From the NCBI GenBank assembly GCA_019695185.1, contig JAIBAN010000006.1:81892-145891 (forward strand): a stretch of 64,000 bases of DNA, given 5' to 3'. The translations under genes and the position numbers were made by a program. The notes below the pieces were generated by a model. That model made no database searches. It was given only the letters and a program-made list of their open reading frames with translations, and had not been told where the DNA came from. Source of the DNA: Blastocatellia bacterium (lineage in GTDB: Bacteria; Acidobacteriota; Blastocatellia; Chloracidobacteriales; Chloracidobacteriaceae). Position 1 is the stretch's first letter. Every line of letters begins with the position of its first letter. Of this stretch, positions 8,765-17,384 are shown piece by piece.

Positions 8765-9655
8765 TTAGGACTTGGCCATATATTTCTGCGCAAACGGCAG
8801 GAAGTATTTGAGTACCCCTTGCGGGTCTTCAATTTGCGGATAATGGCCGATGCCTTCCAGTAAAATGACATCCGGATTGGGCACCACCTCGCGGTAGCGT
8901 TGCGCCATGTGCGCGCCTGACACGGAGTCGTCCGGGCCGTTGATAAGCCGCATCGGAACAGTTGTTGTTTCCATGGCACCCACCCAGCGGGAACGGGATT
9001 TTTTCCGCTCTTCGATGTAACGGATAATCCGGTGCGAGACATTCATGCCGCCTTTGTACTCCAGCATGGACCAGAATTCATCCAGTTCCGTTTCGGTTGG
9101 CTGCGTGTTTTTGCCAAAGACAGCGGCGAAGTTCCGTTTGAAGGTGTTTTCCGAAATCAGTTTGCTGACAATTGACCCCAGGGGACTCATCAACAGTTTT
9201 TGGACCAGCAGTGCATGATGGACTTCGGGGAAAAGGCCGCCATTCAGAAAACAAATGGATTTGATTCTGATACCATTATGAACCTGACCGTTTTTGCGTC
9301 GGTCCTCGTAGCGGGCCAGCAGTTCCTGTGCGATTGAACCGCCGTAATCGTGTGCCAGGATGTGGACTTCATGGACATCCCAGGTTTTCAAAATCATTTC
9401 AAAAAAATCCGACTGGGCTTGAATCGAATACACATCCTCGTTCGGCTTGTCGGAAAAACCAAACCCCAGCATGTCCGGGGCCAATACCCGAAACCGGGCA
9501 GTCAATTCGGGCCACATTTTGTTCCAGTCCCAGGACGAAGTGGGAAAGCCATGAATGCAGAGCAGCACCTCACCCTGACCTTCGTCCAGGTAGAACACAT
9601 TGTGAATCCCGTGGCCGAAATAATTTCCTTTGCTTTTCCAGTCGCTCAGTCGCAT
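8765..9655 (-). CDS. Alpha/beta-hydrolase, haloalkane dehalogenase / epoxide hydrolase-like
   Basis: The frame is open from 9853, but the ATG at 9655 has GAGGAA about ten bases upstream and begins the recognisable fold, giving 296 residues. The oxyanion motif HGFPTSSWDW is followed by the nucleophile elbow AHDYGGS with Asp103. An aspartate nucleophile is the hallmark of haloalkane dehalogenases and epoxide hydrolases rather than of serine esterases. The acid is probably in LINGPDDSVSG and the catalytic histidine in EGIGHYPQIEDP. No signal peptide is seen, so it is likely cytoplasmic. The substrate cannot be told from sequence. It is divergent from the DUF523 gene at 9853. Confidence 0.85.
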   Translation of the reverse strand: MRLSDWKSKGNYFGHGIHNVFYLDEGQGEVLLCIHGFPTSSWDWNKMWPELTARFRVLAPDMLGFGFSDKPNEDVYSIQAQSDFFEMILKTWDVHEVHILAHDYGGSIAQELLARYEDRRKNGQVHNGIRIKSICFLNGGLFPEVHHALLVQKLLMSPLGSIVSKLISENTFKRNFAAVFGKNTQPTETELDEFWSMLEYKGGMNVSHRIIRYIEERKKSRSRWVGAMETTTVPMRLINGPDDSVSGAHMAQRYREVVPNPDVILLEGIGHYPQIEDPQGVLKYFLPFAQKYMAKS

Positions 9656-9852
9656 AGCTGATGGTTCCTCGTGATTGATGGCATGATGCTTTGAAATTGG
9701 GGATTTCGGAGGCTGAACTCTAGCGGAAAAACAGCCAGGCTGCACCTTTTCAACAACCAACCTCCCTTTCGGAGCCTTGCCTTGACGCAAGGCGGACGTG
9801 GCTGGAATGATTTCTTCACCGTTTTTCAATTCCGGCACGTCAAGAGCATACA

Positions 9853-10380
9853 ATGATGATTACAGTTTTGGTGAGTTCCTGCCTGGTTGGCAACCCGGTC
9901 CGGTACAATGGCGTGGATGTTCCCTGCCCAAGCTCGATTCTGGATGCCTGGAAAGCGGAAAACCGGATTGTCCCGGTTTGTCCGGAAGTCGCCGGGGGGC
10001 TTCCGATTCCGCGCCCTCCGGCAGAAATCCAGGGCGGCACCGGTGCGGATGTACTGCGCGGCACCGCTTCAGTGGCGGATATTGCTGGAAACCTGGTGAC
10101 GGATTCTTTTGTGGCTGGGGCGGAAGCCGCCCTGGCTCTGGCCCGACGGCATAACGCCCGGTTGGCGGTCCTCAAGGAAAAAAGCCCGTCCTGCGGCAGC
10201 TCCCTGATTTACGACGGCACCTTTTCCGGCAAAGCCTTCCCTGGTCAGGGCGTCACCACCGCCTTGCTTGAAGCCAATGGGATTCGGGTGTTTTCCGACC
10301 TCCAATTGGAAGCCGCCGCCGCCTATTTACATCAGCTTGAGGAGCAATCCCAGACCAATCCACCCCAAATCGAGGTTTGA
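9853..10380 (+). CDS. DUF523 family protein
   Basis: A 175-residue protein matching the DUF523 (YbbK-like) pattern: SSCLVGNPVRYNG at the N-terminus, VPVCPEVAGGLPIPRPPAEI, and the KEKSPSCGSS motif in the second half. The conserved cysteines (SSCL, VCPE, PSCGS) suggest metal or thiol chemistry; some family members carry an additional DUF1722 domain, absent here. The molecular function is unknown. Start is the first of two adjacent ATGs at 9853, and a terminator-like hairpin follows the stop. Confidence 0.85.
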   Translation: MMITVLVSSCLVGNPVRYNGVDVPCPSSILDAWKAENRIVPVCPEVAGGLPIPRPPAEIQGGTGADVLRGTASVADIAGNLVTDSFVAGAEAALALARRHNARLAVLKEKSPSCGSSLIYDGTFSGKAFPGQGVTTALLEANGIRVFSDLQLEAAAAYLHQLEEQSQTNPPQIEV

Positions 10381-10381
10381 A

Positions 10382-10416
10382 CCGGATGGCAATTGCGCCA
10401 CCCGGCTCCATTTTTT
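10382..10416 (+). terminator. Rho-independent-type terminator after the DUF523 gene
   Basis: CCGGATGGC pairs with GCCACCCGG (one mismatch) around a short loop, and six T residues follow five bases later (10411-10416). It lies between convergent genes. Confidence 0.6.
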
Positions 10417-11794
10417 ACCTTGAACGCAGACTGGCCTGGGTGGCCTCGTCCAGCAGTTTCCAAATTTCCTCAATCCAGTCCAGATGTTCCGGTTTCATCA
10501 AAACCGAACGCAGACAGGTGACGGTTTCCCGGTCTGGTTCCATGCCCACGGCGGCACAATCAAAAAAGGAAACCGGCAAATCAGCCAGTGCCAAATGCAG
10601 GCTCCGACGACCCGCTTCGTGAAAAATTTCCCGTGCCAGAGTTGATGCGGCACTGACGCTGGCAGCCTGTGGGGTCCAGACGACAATATCCAGTTCCGGC
10701 GGAAAGGCGGTCAGAAACCGGGCATCCGCCTGGAGTTTTTCATACAGTCGCAGGGCAGCCTGTCGGGAATATGCCAGGCGACAGGCAAATTCGCCGCCTG
10801 GCATTAACGGAAACCGTTGCAGGGTTGCCCACAACGCCACGGCTGCTGCACCGGGGCGGGAACACTCCAGACTGATTTCACCCAGATGAAGTTCCGTCGA
10901 GCTGAAATAAGTATAGGGTGAGTCGTGTTGGTAAAGCGTTCCCACTGCCGGGTCGCGGAACAGGACGCAGCCACACCCGTAGGGCTGCAAGCCATGTTTA
11001 TGGGGGTCAATCACAAAGGAATCCACGTCTCGGAGGCAGTCAAAGTTGGCACGGGTTTCCGGGTGCAGGTTGTCCGCCAGCGTAAAATAGCCGCCATAGG
11101 CTGCATCGGCATGAAGCCGGAACCCGTATCGCTCCCGCAGTGTGAGCAGGTCTGCCAGTGGGTCCACGGAACCGATGGCGGTGGTGCCCATGGTGGCCAC
11201 CACCGTTCCCACATCCCCTTGTTCCAACAGGTTTTCCAGGGCTTTCAGGTCCATTCGGCCCACCCGGTCACAGGAAACTGAAGTAAACGGGAGCCCCAGC
11301 ACACCGCTGATGCGGCTATGGGTGTAGTGGGCCTGGGCCGATGCCACCACTTTTTGGCCGGGCCGAAGCTGTCCGGCAACCCACAAGGCTTCCAGATTGG
11401 CCATGGTTCCACCACCACAGAGGTGCCCCAAATGGTGTTCCCAGCCAATCATCCCGGCCAGTTGTGCCACCGCTTCTTTTTCCAAGGCGGAGCTGGCCCT
11501 TCCGCCATCGAGGGCATGATTGTTTGGGTTGACCCACATGGCCAAGGCATAGGCCAACCGGGCCACAGGATGCGGAGGTTTCAACATTTGACCGGCATAA
11601 AGCGGGTGAAAATAGGGAAAATTGTCCTGTAGCCGGTCGGCGACCTGGAGCAAAATCTGCTCCAGGGCAGCGTGGTCGTCCGGTTCTGCGGAACGGTTGG
11701 GCAGTTCGGAAAATCCGGCTTCAAGTCGTTTCAGGGCCTGTACCAGAAGCGGAACCGCTGAAATGTCGGGAAATGAAAATGGACCGGAGGTCAT
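10415..11794 (-). CDS. PLP-dependent group II amino acid decarboxylase
   Basis: A protein of 459 residues when started at the ATG at 11794; the open frame reaches 11995 but the extension is unlike the family. Group II decarboxylase marks are clear: HPLYAGQMLKPPHPVARLAYALAMWVN near the N-terminus, CGGGTMANLEAL, the cofactor-binding aspartate in LHADAAYGG, and the Schiff-base lysine in VIDPHKHG. The family decarboxylates aromatic amino acids, glutamate, aspartate or diaminobutyrate. The long spacing and HADAAYGG form do not decide among them. The C-terminal domain ends at VLMKPEHLDWIEEIWKLL. The gene is convergent with the DUF523 gene, overlapping its terminator, and divergent from the phosphatase gene at 11975. 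Confidence 0.85.
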   Translation of the reverse strand: MTSGPFSFPDISAVPLLVQALKRLEAGFSELPNRSAEPDDHAALEQILLQVADRLQDNFPYFHPLYAGQMLKPPHPVARLAYALAMWVNPNNHALDGGRASSALEKEAVAQLAGMIGWEHHLGHLCGGGTMANLEALWVAGQLRPGQKVVASAQAHYTHSRISGVLGLPFTSVSCDRVGRMDLKALENLLEQGDVGTVVATMGTTAIGSVDPLADLLTLRERYGFRLHADAAYGGYFTLADNLHPETRANFDCLRDVDSFVIDPHKHGLQPYGCGCVLFRDPAVGTLYQHDSPYTYFSSTELHLGEISLECSRPGAAAVALWATLQRFPLMPGGEFACRLAYSRQAALRLYEKLQADARFLTAFPPELDIVVWTPQAASVSAASTLAREIFHEAGRRSLHLALADLPVSFFDCAAVGMEPDRETVTCLRSVLMKPEHLDWIEEIWKLLDEATQASLRSR

Positions 11795-11974
11795 GCGGAG
11801 GGAAATCCTTTGGCTTGGAAGATATTGTACGGGGCCGCCTGAGCCTGGATTATGCCTGATTCCGGGTGATTTCGGGACAGAATTTGGAGACTTGGTTCTG
11901 ACATCTGCGGCTGAAAATGATATGGTGGCACTCGAATTGGCGTTACCCCACCCTTTTTTGCTTCTGTGAAACCC

Positions 11975-14473
11975 ATGAAACCAGCTTCCAGTCAATCATT
12001 TAAGTTTTCACCAGCTCTTGTGGCAGGTGGTGTTCTGGCATTTGTTGGCCTGAGTCTTTTTGTATGGCTGCGCCATGCCAGTCAGCCTGATTTCGGATTG
12101 TTTGCCCTTTATGACCGGGCTGAGTTGAGTCGCGTTGCTGAAAAATTCGTCCAGAAGCAGACCGGATACCCGGCACCGGGTTATCTTTCACAGGCCGCAG
12201 TGTGCAATACCTCGGCGATTGAGGAACTGAAACGAAAGGTTTCCGCTGCTGAAATGGAAGCCATCCTGCGTGACAACCGTCTGCCGGTGGCGATTTCCCA
12301 ATGTTACTGGGTGCATACTGACGGACGGCTGGCGGTGGCGGTCAATACGGATGTGTGGGGCAATATTGTTGGTTATATACAGCCCAACCCGGCTTTGACT
12401 CGCTATGAAACGGATGAACCGGACCCTGCCATGCCGGAAAAAGCTTTGGTTCCGCTGGCGGAGAACTTCATCCGACAGGAAATCGGACTGGACTTGGCTT
12501 CCTTTCGGCCACCCACCTGCAAACCCGTGCCGGGCATCAAAAAAGAGTTTGAAATCCGGTGGGAACGCCCACTTCTTCAGACCCCGAGTCTGGTTGAAAC
12601 AGTGACGGTTCATGTGCGGGAACGCCGGTTCCGGCTGTTTCAACGACAGGTGGAACTGGTCCAAAAAGAAAAAATCATGGTGGCACCAGTGCAGGGAAAT
12701 TTTGACATGGCGCTGCTTACCATGATTGCCACAGGTCCGCGATTCATCCTGATTCCCATCGGGCTTTTTTACCTGATTGGGATTTATCGCAAACAGCGGC
12801 TGCTGATGAACCTGCCATTCGCCCTGGTGCTCTTGTTCGGATTACTGTTTCTGCTCAATTTTCCCAACATGCTGCCCTCAACCATTTCCCAAGCCATGTT
12901 CAACAATCCCAACACGGTGGGAAATACTCAAGCTGTTGAGGCTTTTTATACTTCGGGAACCCAGATTATTCTGATGACGGTTGTGATTGTGGCGCAAACC
13001 GCAATTCTGGGGCTCATGATGTGTTTCACCTCCCTGATTTCATTTTTGGCGGTGACCCATCTTGAAATAGACGGAGGTTTGGCGCTGTCTGAAACATTTC
13101 GGACCTTGGTGGCGGGCAGGTCCCCAGGGTGGCGGTCACTGTGGCAATCACTGGCCGTGGGGGTTGGCGGAGCCTGGATTCTGCTGGGAATTCAGGCCGT
13201 GATTACTTCCCGATTTCCGCTCAGTGCTTATTCGGTAACTGCTTTTACCGGAATCCGGTTTTTTCTCGATGCTCCGATGCCCAACCTGTTTGGTGTCGTG
13301 ACTTCATTGCAGTTTGTCATAACGGCTCTGTTTGATATTCCCTTTGTTTGGCTTTTGCTGACTGTCCGGTTCAAATTGTCGCCCAAAATCGTATGGCCGA
13401 TTGTCCTGGTCAGTCATGCCAATCTGTGGCTGTCCGGCGGGTTCCGGTTTTCGTGGAGTGTGTTTCTGACCAGTGCATTGGGGAGCCTGGTTCTGACCTT
13501 GATTTTGAAACGGTATGGAATCTGGCCTCTGGTTGTCAGTGTCTGGGTCTTTCAATTTCTTTCGGTGGCCTCACTGGCCCAGGAGTTTCCGTTGCTGCAT
13601 TCCTCACCGGGGCTGTTCCTGGGACTGGCTTTGCTTCCGGCAGCTTCGTTGCTGCTGGCTCTGCGGCAACCCCAGGACCATACTTTGGACCATACGTTGG
13701 TCCCGACAATGCTGGACGGATACCTCGAACAGCAACGAATCGAACGACAGCTCACCATTGCGCAAAATATTCAGACCGAGTTTTTGCCCAAAGCCTGTCC
13801 GGTTTTACCCGGTTGGGAGATTGCCGCCCGGAGCGAGCCTGCCCGTGAAGTGGGCGGTGACTTTTATGACTTTCTCGAATTGGAAGGCAGCCGGCTCGGC
13901 ATCGTGATTGGCGACATTTCCGGCAAAAGCATTCCCGGCGCACTGTTTATGGTGGTTGCCACAACCGCCTTCCGGAGCTTTGCCGAAGAAAACCCCCAAT
14001 CCTGTGGCCGGTTGTTGGAAACCCTCAACAAGTTTTTATATGAGGATATGAAACGTGCCCGGATGTTTGCCGGAGCCGGGTATGTGGTTCTCAATCCCGC
14101 TACAGGGGAACTTTCCCTGGCGAATGCCGGGTTGCCGCAACCCTTGTTGTACAGTGTGGCTGCCCGTTCAAGCGATTATCTGGATTTGAATGGCATTCCT
14201 TTGGGAAGCATGCGCAACAGTTCCTATCAGGAAGGCGAAGTGGTCATGAAGATTGGTGACATCCTGGTTTTGGCCAGCGATGGCGTGGTCGAAGCCATGA
14301 ACCACAAAGACGACCAGTATGGCTATGAAGCCTTCCAAAAATTCATTGAAACGCACTCTTATCTGGCGGCCCACGATTTGCTGGATGCCATTTTCAAGTC
14401 CGTTTATGAGTTTGCCGGAGAAACCCCGCAATCGGATGACATTACGGTGGTGGTGGTCAAACGAAAACGGTGA
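11975..14473 (+). CDS. Membrane-anchored SpoIIE/RsbU-type PP2C phosphatase
   Basis: About 832 residues from the ATG at 11975 (a GTG at 11966 is an alternative). One N-terminal membrane helix (LVAGGVLAFVGLSLFVWL) is followed by a roughly 200-residue extracytoplasmic region. Then come about eight hydrophobic segments to residue 560, and a cytoplasmic PP2C/SpoIIE domain. The linker RQLTIAQNIQTEFLPK is the usual helix before the domain. Metal-binding aspartates are visible in VGGDFYDF, IGDISGKS, ASDGVVEAMN and QSDDITVVVV. Such proteins dephosphorylate anti-sigma-factor antagonists and thereby release sigma factors. No anti-sigma or STAS gene lies next to it, so its partner is elsewhere. Confidence 0.88.
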   Translation: MKPASSQSFKFSPALVAGGVLAFVGLSLFVWLRHASQPDFGLFALYDRAELSRVAEKFVQKQTGYPAPGYLSQAAVCNTSAIEELKRKVSAAEMEAILRDNRLPVAISQCYWVHTDGRLAVAVNTDVWGNIVGYIQPNPALTRYETDEPDPAMPEKALVPLAENFIRQEIGLDLASFRPPTCKPVPGIKKEFEIRWERPLLQTPSLVETVTVHVRERRFRLFQRQVELVQKEKIMVAPVQGNFDMALLTMIATGPRFILIPIGLFYLIGIYRKQRLLMNLPFALVLLFGLLFLLNFPNMLPSTISQAMFNNPNTVGNTQAVEAFYTSGTQIILMTVVIVAQTAILGLMMCFTSLISFLAVTHLEIDGGLALSETFRTLVAGRSPGWRSLWQSLAVGVGGAWILLGIQAVITSRFPLSAYSVTAFTGIRFFLDAPMPNLFGVVTSLQFVITALFDIPFVWLLLTVRFKLSPKIVWPIVLVSHANLWLSGGFRFSWSVFLTSALGSLVLTLILKRYGIWPLVVSVWVFQFLSVASLAQEFPLLHSSPGLFLGLALLPAASLLLALRQPQDHTLDHTLVPTMLDGYLEQQRIERQLTIAQNIQTEFLPKACPVLPGWEIAARSEPAREVGGDFYDFLELEGSRLGIVIGDISGKSIPGALFMVVATTAFRSFAEENPQSCGRLLETLNKFLYEDMKRARMFAGAGYVVLNPATGELSLANAGLPQPLLYSVAARSSDYLDLNGIPLGSMRNSSYQEGEVVMKIGDILVLASDGVVEAMNHKDDQYGYEAFQKFIETHSYLAAHDLLDAIFKSVYEFAGETPQSDDITVVVVKRKR

Positions 14474-14476
14474 GGC

Positions 14477-14630
14477 GGAATTGAGAATTGAGAATTGAGA
14501 ATTGAGAATGCGAATCAAAGGTTGAAAAAACAAATGAAACAAAGACTGGAGCGCAAGCGTCCCGCTCGCGCTCCAGTCTTTTCAGCTTTTGGGTATGCAA
14601 CTCTCAATTCTCAATTCTCAATTCTCAATT
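14477..14630. repeat. Inverted GAATTGA heptad arrays enclosing a strong GC hairpin
   Basis: Four copies of GAATTGA (14477-14509) face four copies of TCAATTC (14600-14630). Inside them AAAGACTGGAGCGC (14541-14554) pairs with GCGCTCCAGTCTTT (14568-14581), and the stem continues inward through AAGCG/CGCTC. This inner hairpin ends in TTTT and could terminate the phosphatase transcript. Confidence 0.88.
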
Positions 14631-14807
14631 GACGTAATACCCAGGATTCCCCATCCGGCCTCTCCCAAAATTCCCAGGTGTCCCTTTTTGCCTCAGCCTG
14701 AAGATTCGGTTCTGAACTCCCGCAGGAGTCCGAAAGTAAACTGTAAATATTTGCAAATAAAGTACTTTTGGAGATTTATTGAGATTTTTTCAGGTATCTT
14801 GAAAACT

Positions 14808-14823
14808 TTGGCACGCTGCTTGA
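14808..14823 (+). promoter_or_regulatory. Sigma-54 (RpoN)-type promoter
   Basis: TTGGCACGCTGCTTGA matches the -24/-12 consensus TTGGCACGNNNNTTGC except for the final base of the -12 GC. The GG and the -12 G are ten bases apart as required. Transcription would begin near 14835. The next features are the hairpin at 14892 and, about 500 bases on, the FHA-GAF kinase gene. Confidence 0.5.
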
Positions 14824-14891
14824 GTTAGATAAAAAACGTGAAATCTTTTGGTTGTGTGCCAAATATCGGGGAGCGCACGCTGAAGAAATAA

Positions 14892-14953
14892 GCTGGGCGG
14901 GTCAAAATCGTTTCAGGGGGCTGCAAGGATTTTTGACCCGCCCAGCAGTGTTT
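14892..14953 (+). ncRNA. Perfect 16-bp hairpin with trailing T run; possible end of a short transcript
   Basis: GCTGGGCGGGTCAAAA at 14892-14907 is the exact reverse complement of 14931-14946, with a 23-nt loop. TTTTT follows at 14949-14953. Together with the sigma-54-like promoter 70 bases upstream it could bound a small RNA of about 120 nt. Alternatively it is a leader structure of the kinase mRNA. Confidence 0.4.
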
Positions 14954-15328
14954 TTACCCGTATCCAAATCACTGCCTTGCCTCCTGCTTCGCTGTCCCTT
15001 GCCGAACTTTGAGAATGTTGAACTTGCTTTTCCGCTCCTTCCGACATACAAAGCGGGTTCTTTTTCTTCAGTTGAAAGCCAATGTCGTAAATTTTTCGTG
15101 AAAGAATTGACCGGACATTGTATCTTTCGCAGAACAGTTTTCCCGTCGGCGCAATCCGAAACAAACTCACGCAAACTGCCTCTTCAGAATTTCCATTCAG
15201 ATGACAGGGACTCACGGTGTTGGACAGGGTACCATCCAATGAAACACTGAAGGAATGGCTTTCATTACTTGCGGGTTGTGTAATTTAGGCGGCGGTCGTG
15301 TTCATCGCAAGGGCAGGGAATAGGGTCT

Positions 15329-17263
15329 ATGGACGAAACAAATGCACAAAGTAAGTTTCCCTATGTGATATTTGCCGCAAAAAATCTTCCGCCCACCAAG
15401 GTGGAAATCACCGGCATGGTGTTTTCAATTGGGCGCGGTGCTGACAACGACCTGCAAATCAGCGACACGTTGATTTCGCGCAAACATGCCGAAATCGTGA
15501 TTACCCTGGATGGTCAATACAAACTCCGTGACCGGGGCAGCAAGTCAGGCACTTATATTCGGGGTGAGCGGGTGGATGAGCGCATTTTGGAGCCCGGCGA
15601 CGAAATTGTTCTGGGCGATGCCAGCATTGCCACCCTGCGGTTTGAGTTTCCCAGCCTGACCACAACCGGGCACCTGTCACCCAAAGATACCTCCCGCATT
15701 GACTTGCGGCTGACCGCCCGGCAAACCCGTTTCGTCAACCTGGACCTGTTGCGGCAGCCGGGCTACGTGACCAGCCGCACGTTGGAGCGGCTGACCTCGC
15801 TCTATGAAATCACCCATGCGTTGTTGCCGCTGCAATTTATCAACGAGTTGACGGAAACCTGGCTTGACGCCCTGTTTCGTTCGTTGCCGGTGGAACGGGG
15901 GGCCATCTTTTTGCTGAATCCGGTTACCCAAAAGCTGGAAATGCTGGCCAGCCGCGACAAAGACAAAAACAAGGATGCCCGCATCAACGTCTCGACCACC
16001 ATCATTGAACAAACCTTTCACGAAAACGTCGCCATCCGGTCGAGCGATGCCATGAGCGACGAACGGTTCTCCTCACAGCAAAGCGTTATTATCCAAAAAA
16101 TCTGCTCCGTGCTTTCCGCACCAATTTCCTCAAAGCAGCGGGTGTGGGGCGTCTGTTACCTGTACAGCCACACGCCGGGACTGTTTGATTCGGAAGACCT
16201 GGAATTTTTGATGGCCACCGCCCGTGAAGCCGGTCTGGTGATTGAAAACCTGCGCTTGACCGAAGAATTGCGCGCCACCCAGGAACAACTCATCAAATCC
16301 GAACGGCTGGCGACCATCGGCAAAATCACCTCGTCCATCTCGCACGAACTGCGTAATCGGCTGGCCCTCCTGAGCGGAGCCAAACTGCTCGAAATGAAGT
16401 TTGGCAACGACCCGGAAGTGAAACAGTTTACCGACATGGTGCTCACTGGTCAGCGCCGGGCGTTGGCACTGGTTGAGGAAATCCGCGAATTTGCCCGCAA
16501 CCGTCCGTTGGATTATGAAAAGGCATCGCGGTCCATCACGCCAACCATTGAGCGGACGGTTTCCCTCATGCGGCTGGACCCGATTATTGCCAAACGGAGC
16601 CTCCAGTTCAGTTCCGAGGATGTTCCCAACCTTCAGTTTAATGACGAGAAAATTGAGCAGGTCCTGATTAACCTGATTCGGAACGCCGCCGAGGCCACCC
16701 CCGAAAACAAGGGCATCATCACCGTGACGCTCCGGTTGGAAAGCGGTGATGTGGTGATTCGGGTGGCAGACAACGGTTCGGGTATTCCACCGGAAATCCT
16801 GCCTCGTATCTGGGAGCCCTTTTTTACCACCAAAGGTGATGAAGGAACCGGTCTGGGGCTTGAAATCTGTCGCCGGATTATTGAGGCCCACGGCGGAACG
16901 ATTTCCTGCGAAAGCGAAGTCGGACGCGGAACCTGTTTCATCATCCGGTTGCCCATCCGACCTGAAACCGAAGAATTAAGCCCTGAGTACCTCCAGACTG
17001 CCACCTATGCGCGGGGCGTATCCGATCAGGCCTATCAAAAGGTGGAAAAAGTCCAGACGGTGATTACTCCCGAACGATTGGGAGCCTTGCCCAAGGAATG
17101 GCTCACCGAATTGAATCAGGCCATGATCGAAGGTGATGTTGAGGCCGCCAACCGGGCCGTTCTCAACGTCCAAACCAAAGACCCCGAACTTGCCGAAGAA
17201 CTTCGCAACTTCGTCAAAAACTATCAGTTTGACGAGATTATCGAGGCGATTGAAAAAATCTAG
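15329..17263 (+). CDS. FHA-GAF sensor histidine kinase
   Basis: A 644-residue soluble kinase with no membrane helix. An FHA phosphothreonine-binding domain covers about residues 20-110 (FSIGRGADNDLQISDTLISRKHAEI). A GAF domain covers about 165-320 (ERGAIFLLNPVTQKLEML). The dimerisation and phosphoacceptor helix has His339 in SISHELRNRLALLSG, where the usual proline after N is arginine. The ATPase domain shows NLIRNAAEAT, VADNGSGIPP and GTGLGLEICR. A further 100 residues of charged, helical C-terminal extension follow the catalytic core and are unexplained. FHA-fused kinases link Ser/Thr kinase signalling to two-component output. A sigma-54-like promoter lies 500 bases upstream. No response regulator is adjacent. 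Confidence 0.9.
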   Translation: MDETNAQSKFPYVIFAAKNLPPTKVEITGMVFSIGRGADNDLQISDTLISRKHAEIVITLDGQYKLRDRGSKSGTYIRGERVDERILEPGDEIVLGDASIATLRFEFPSLTTTGHLSPKDTSRIDLRLTARQTRFVNLDLLRQPGYVTSRTLERLTSLYEITHALLPLQFINELTETWLDALFRSLPVERGAIFLLNPVTQKLEMLASRDKDKNKDARINVSTTIIEQTFHENVAIRSSDAMSDERFSSQQSVIIQKICSVLSAPISSKQRVWGVCYLYSHTPGLFDSEDLEFLMATAREAGLVIENLRLTEELRATQEQLIKSERLATIGKITSSISHELRNRLALLSGAKLLEMKFGNDPEVKQFTDMVLTGQRRALALVEEIREFARNRPLDYEKASRSITPTIERTVSLMRLDPIIAKRSLQFSSEDVPNLQFNDEKIEQVLINLIRNAAEATPENKGIITVTLRLESGDVVIRVADNGSGIPPEILPRIWEPFFTTKGDEGTGLGLEICRRIIEAHGGTISCESEVGRGTCFIIRLPIRPETEELSPEYLQTATYARGVSDQAYQKVEKVQTVITPERLGALPKEWLTELNQAMIEGDVEAANRAVLNVQTKDPELAEELRNFVKNYQFDEIIEAIEKI

Positions 17264-17379
17264 GGTTCAGGGTTCAGGGTTCAGGGTCTTTATGAACTGA
17301 GAATTGACCATTGAACATTTAACCTCTGCTTGGAAACCTTTCACCTCCGGCTTTCAAAACCCTGAACCCTGAACTCTGG
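17262..17379. repeat. Inverted TTCAGGG heptad arrays
   Basis: Three to four GGGTTCA units (17262-17288, starting inside the kinase stop codon) face three CCCTGAA-type units (17358-17379). The right arm ends six bases before the next start codon. Between them lie partial copies of the GAATTGA family. Confidence 0.88.
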
Positions 17380-17384
17380 AAGCA

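Larger units (their letters stand above)
14633..15328. other. Gene-free spacer of about 700 bp
   Basis: No frame here looks protein-coding on either strand; the longest (14852-15250) has no recognisable motif and unlikely composition. The left part is AT-rich. The spacer holds the sigma-54-like promoter at 14808-14823 and the perfect hairpin at 14892-14946, described separately. From 14960 to the kinase start at 15329 I see nothing. Confidence 0.6.

Noticed and set aside
14852..15250. 132-residue protein on the plus strand
   Set aside because: Composition is unlike a real protein, there is no ribosome-binding site, and it spans the 16-bp hairpin; two minus-strand frames over the same bases are equally unconvincing.
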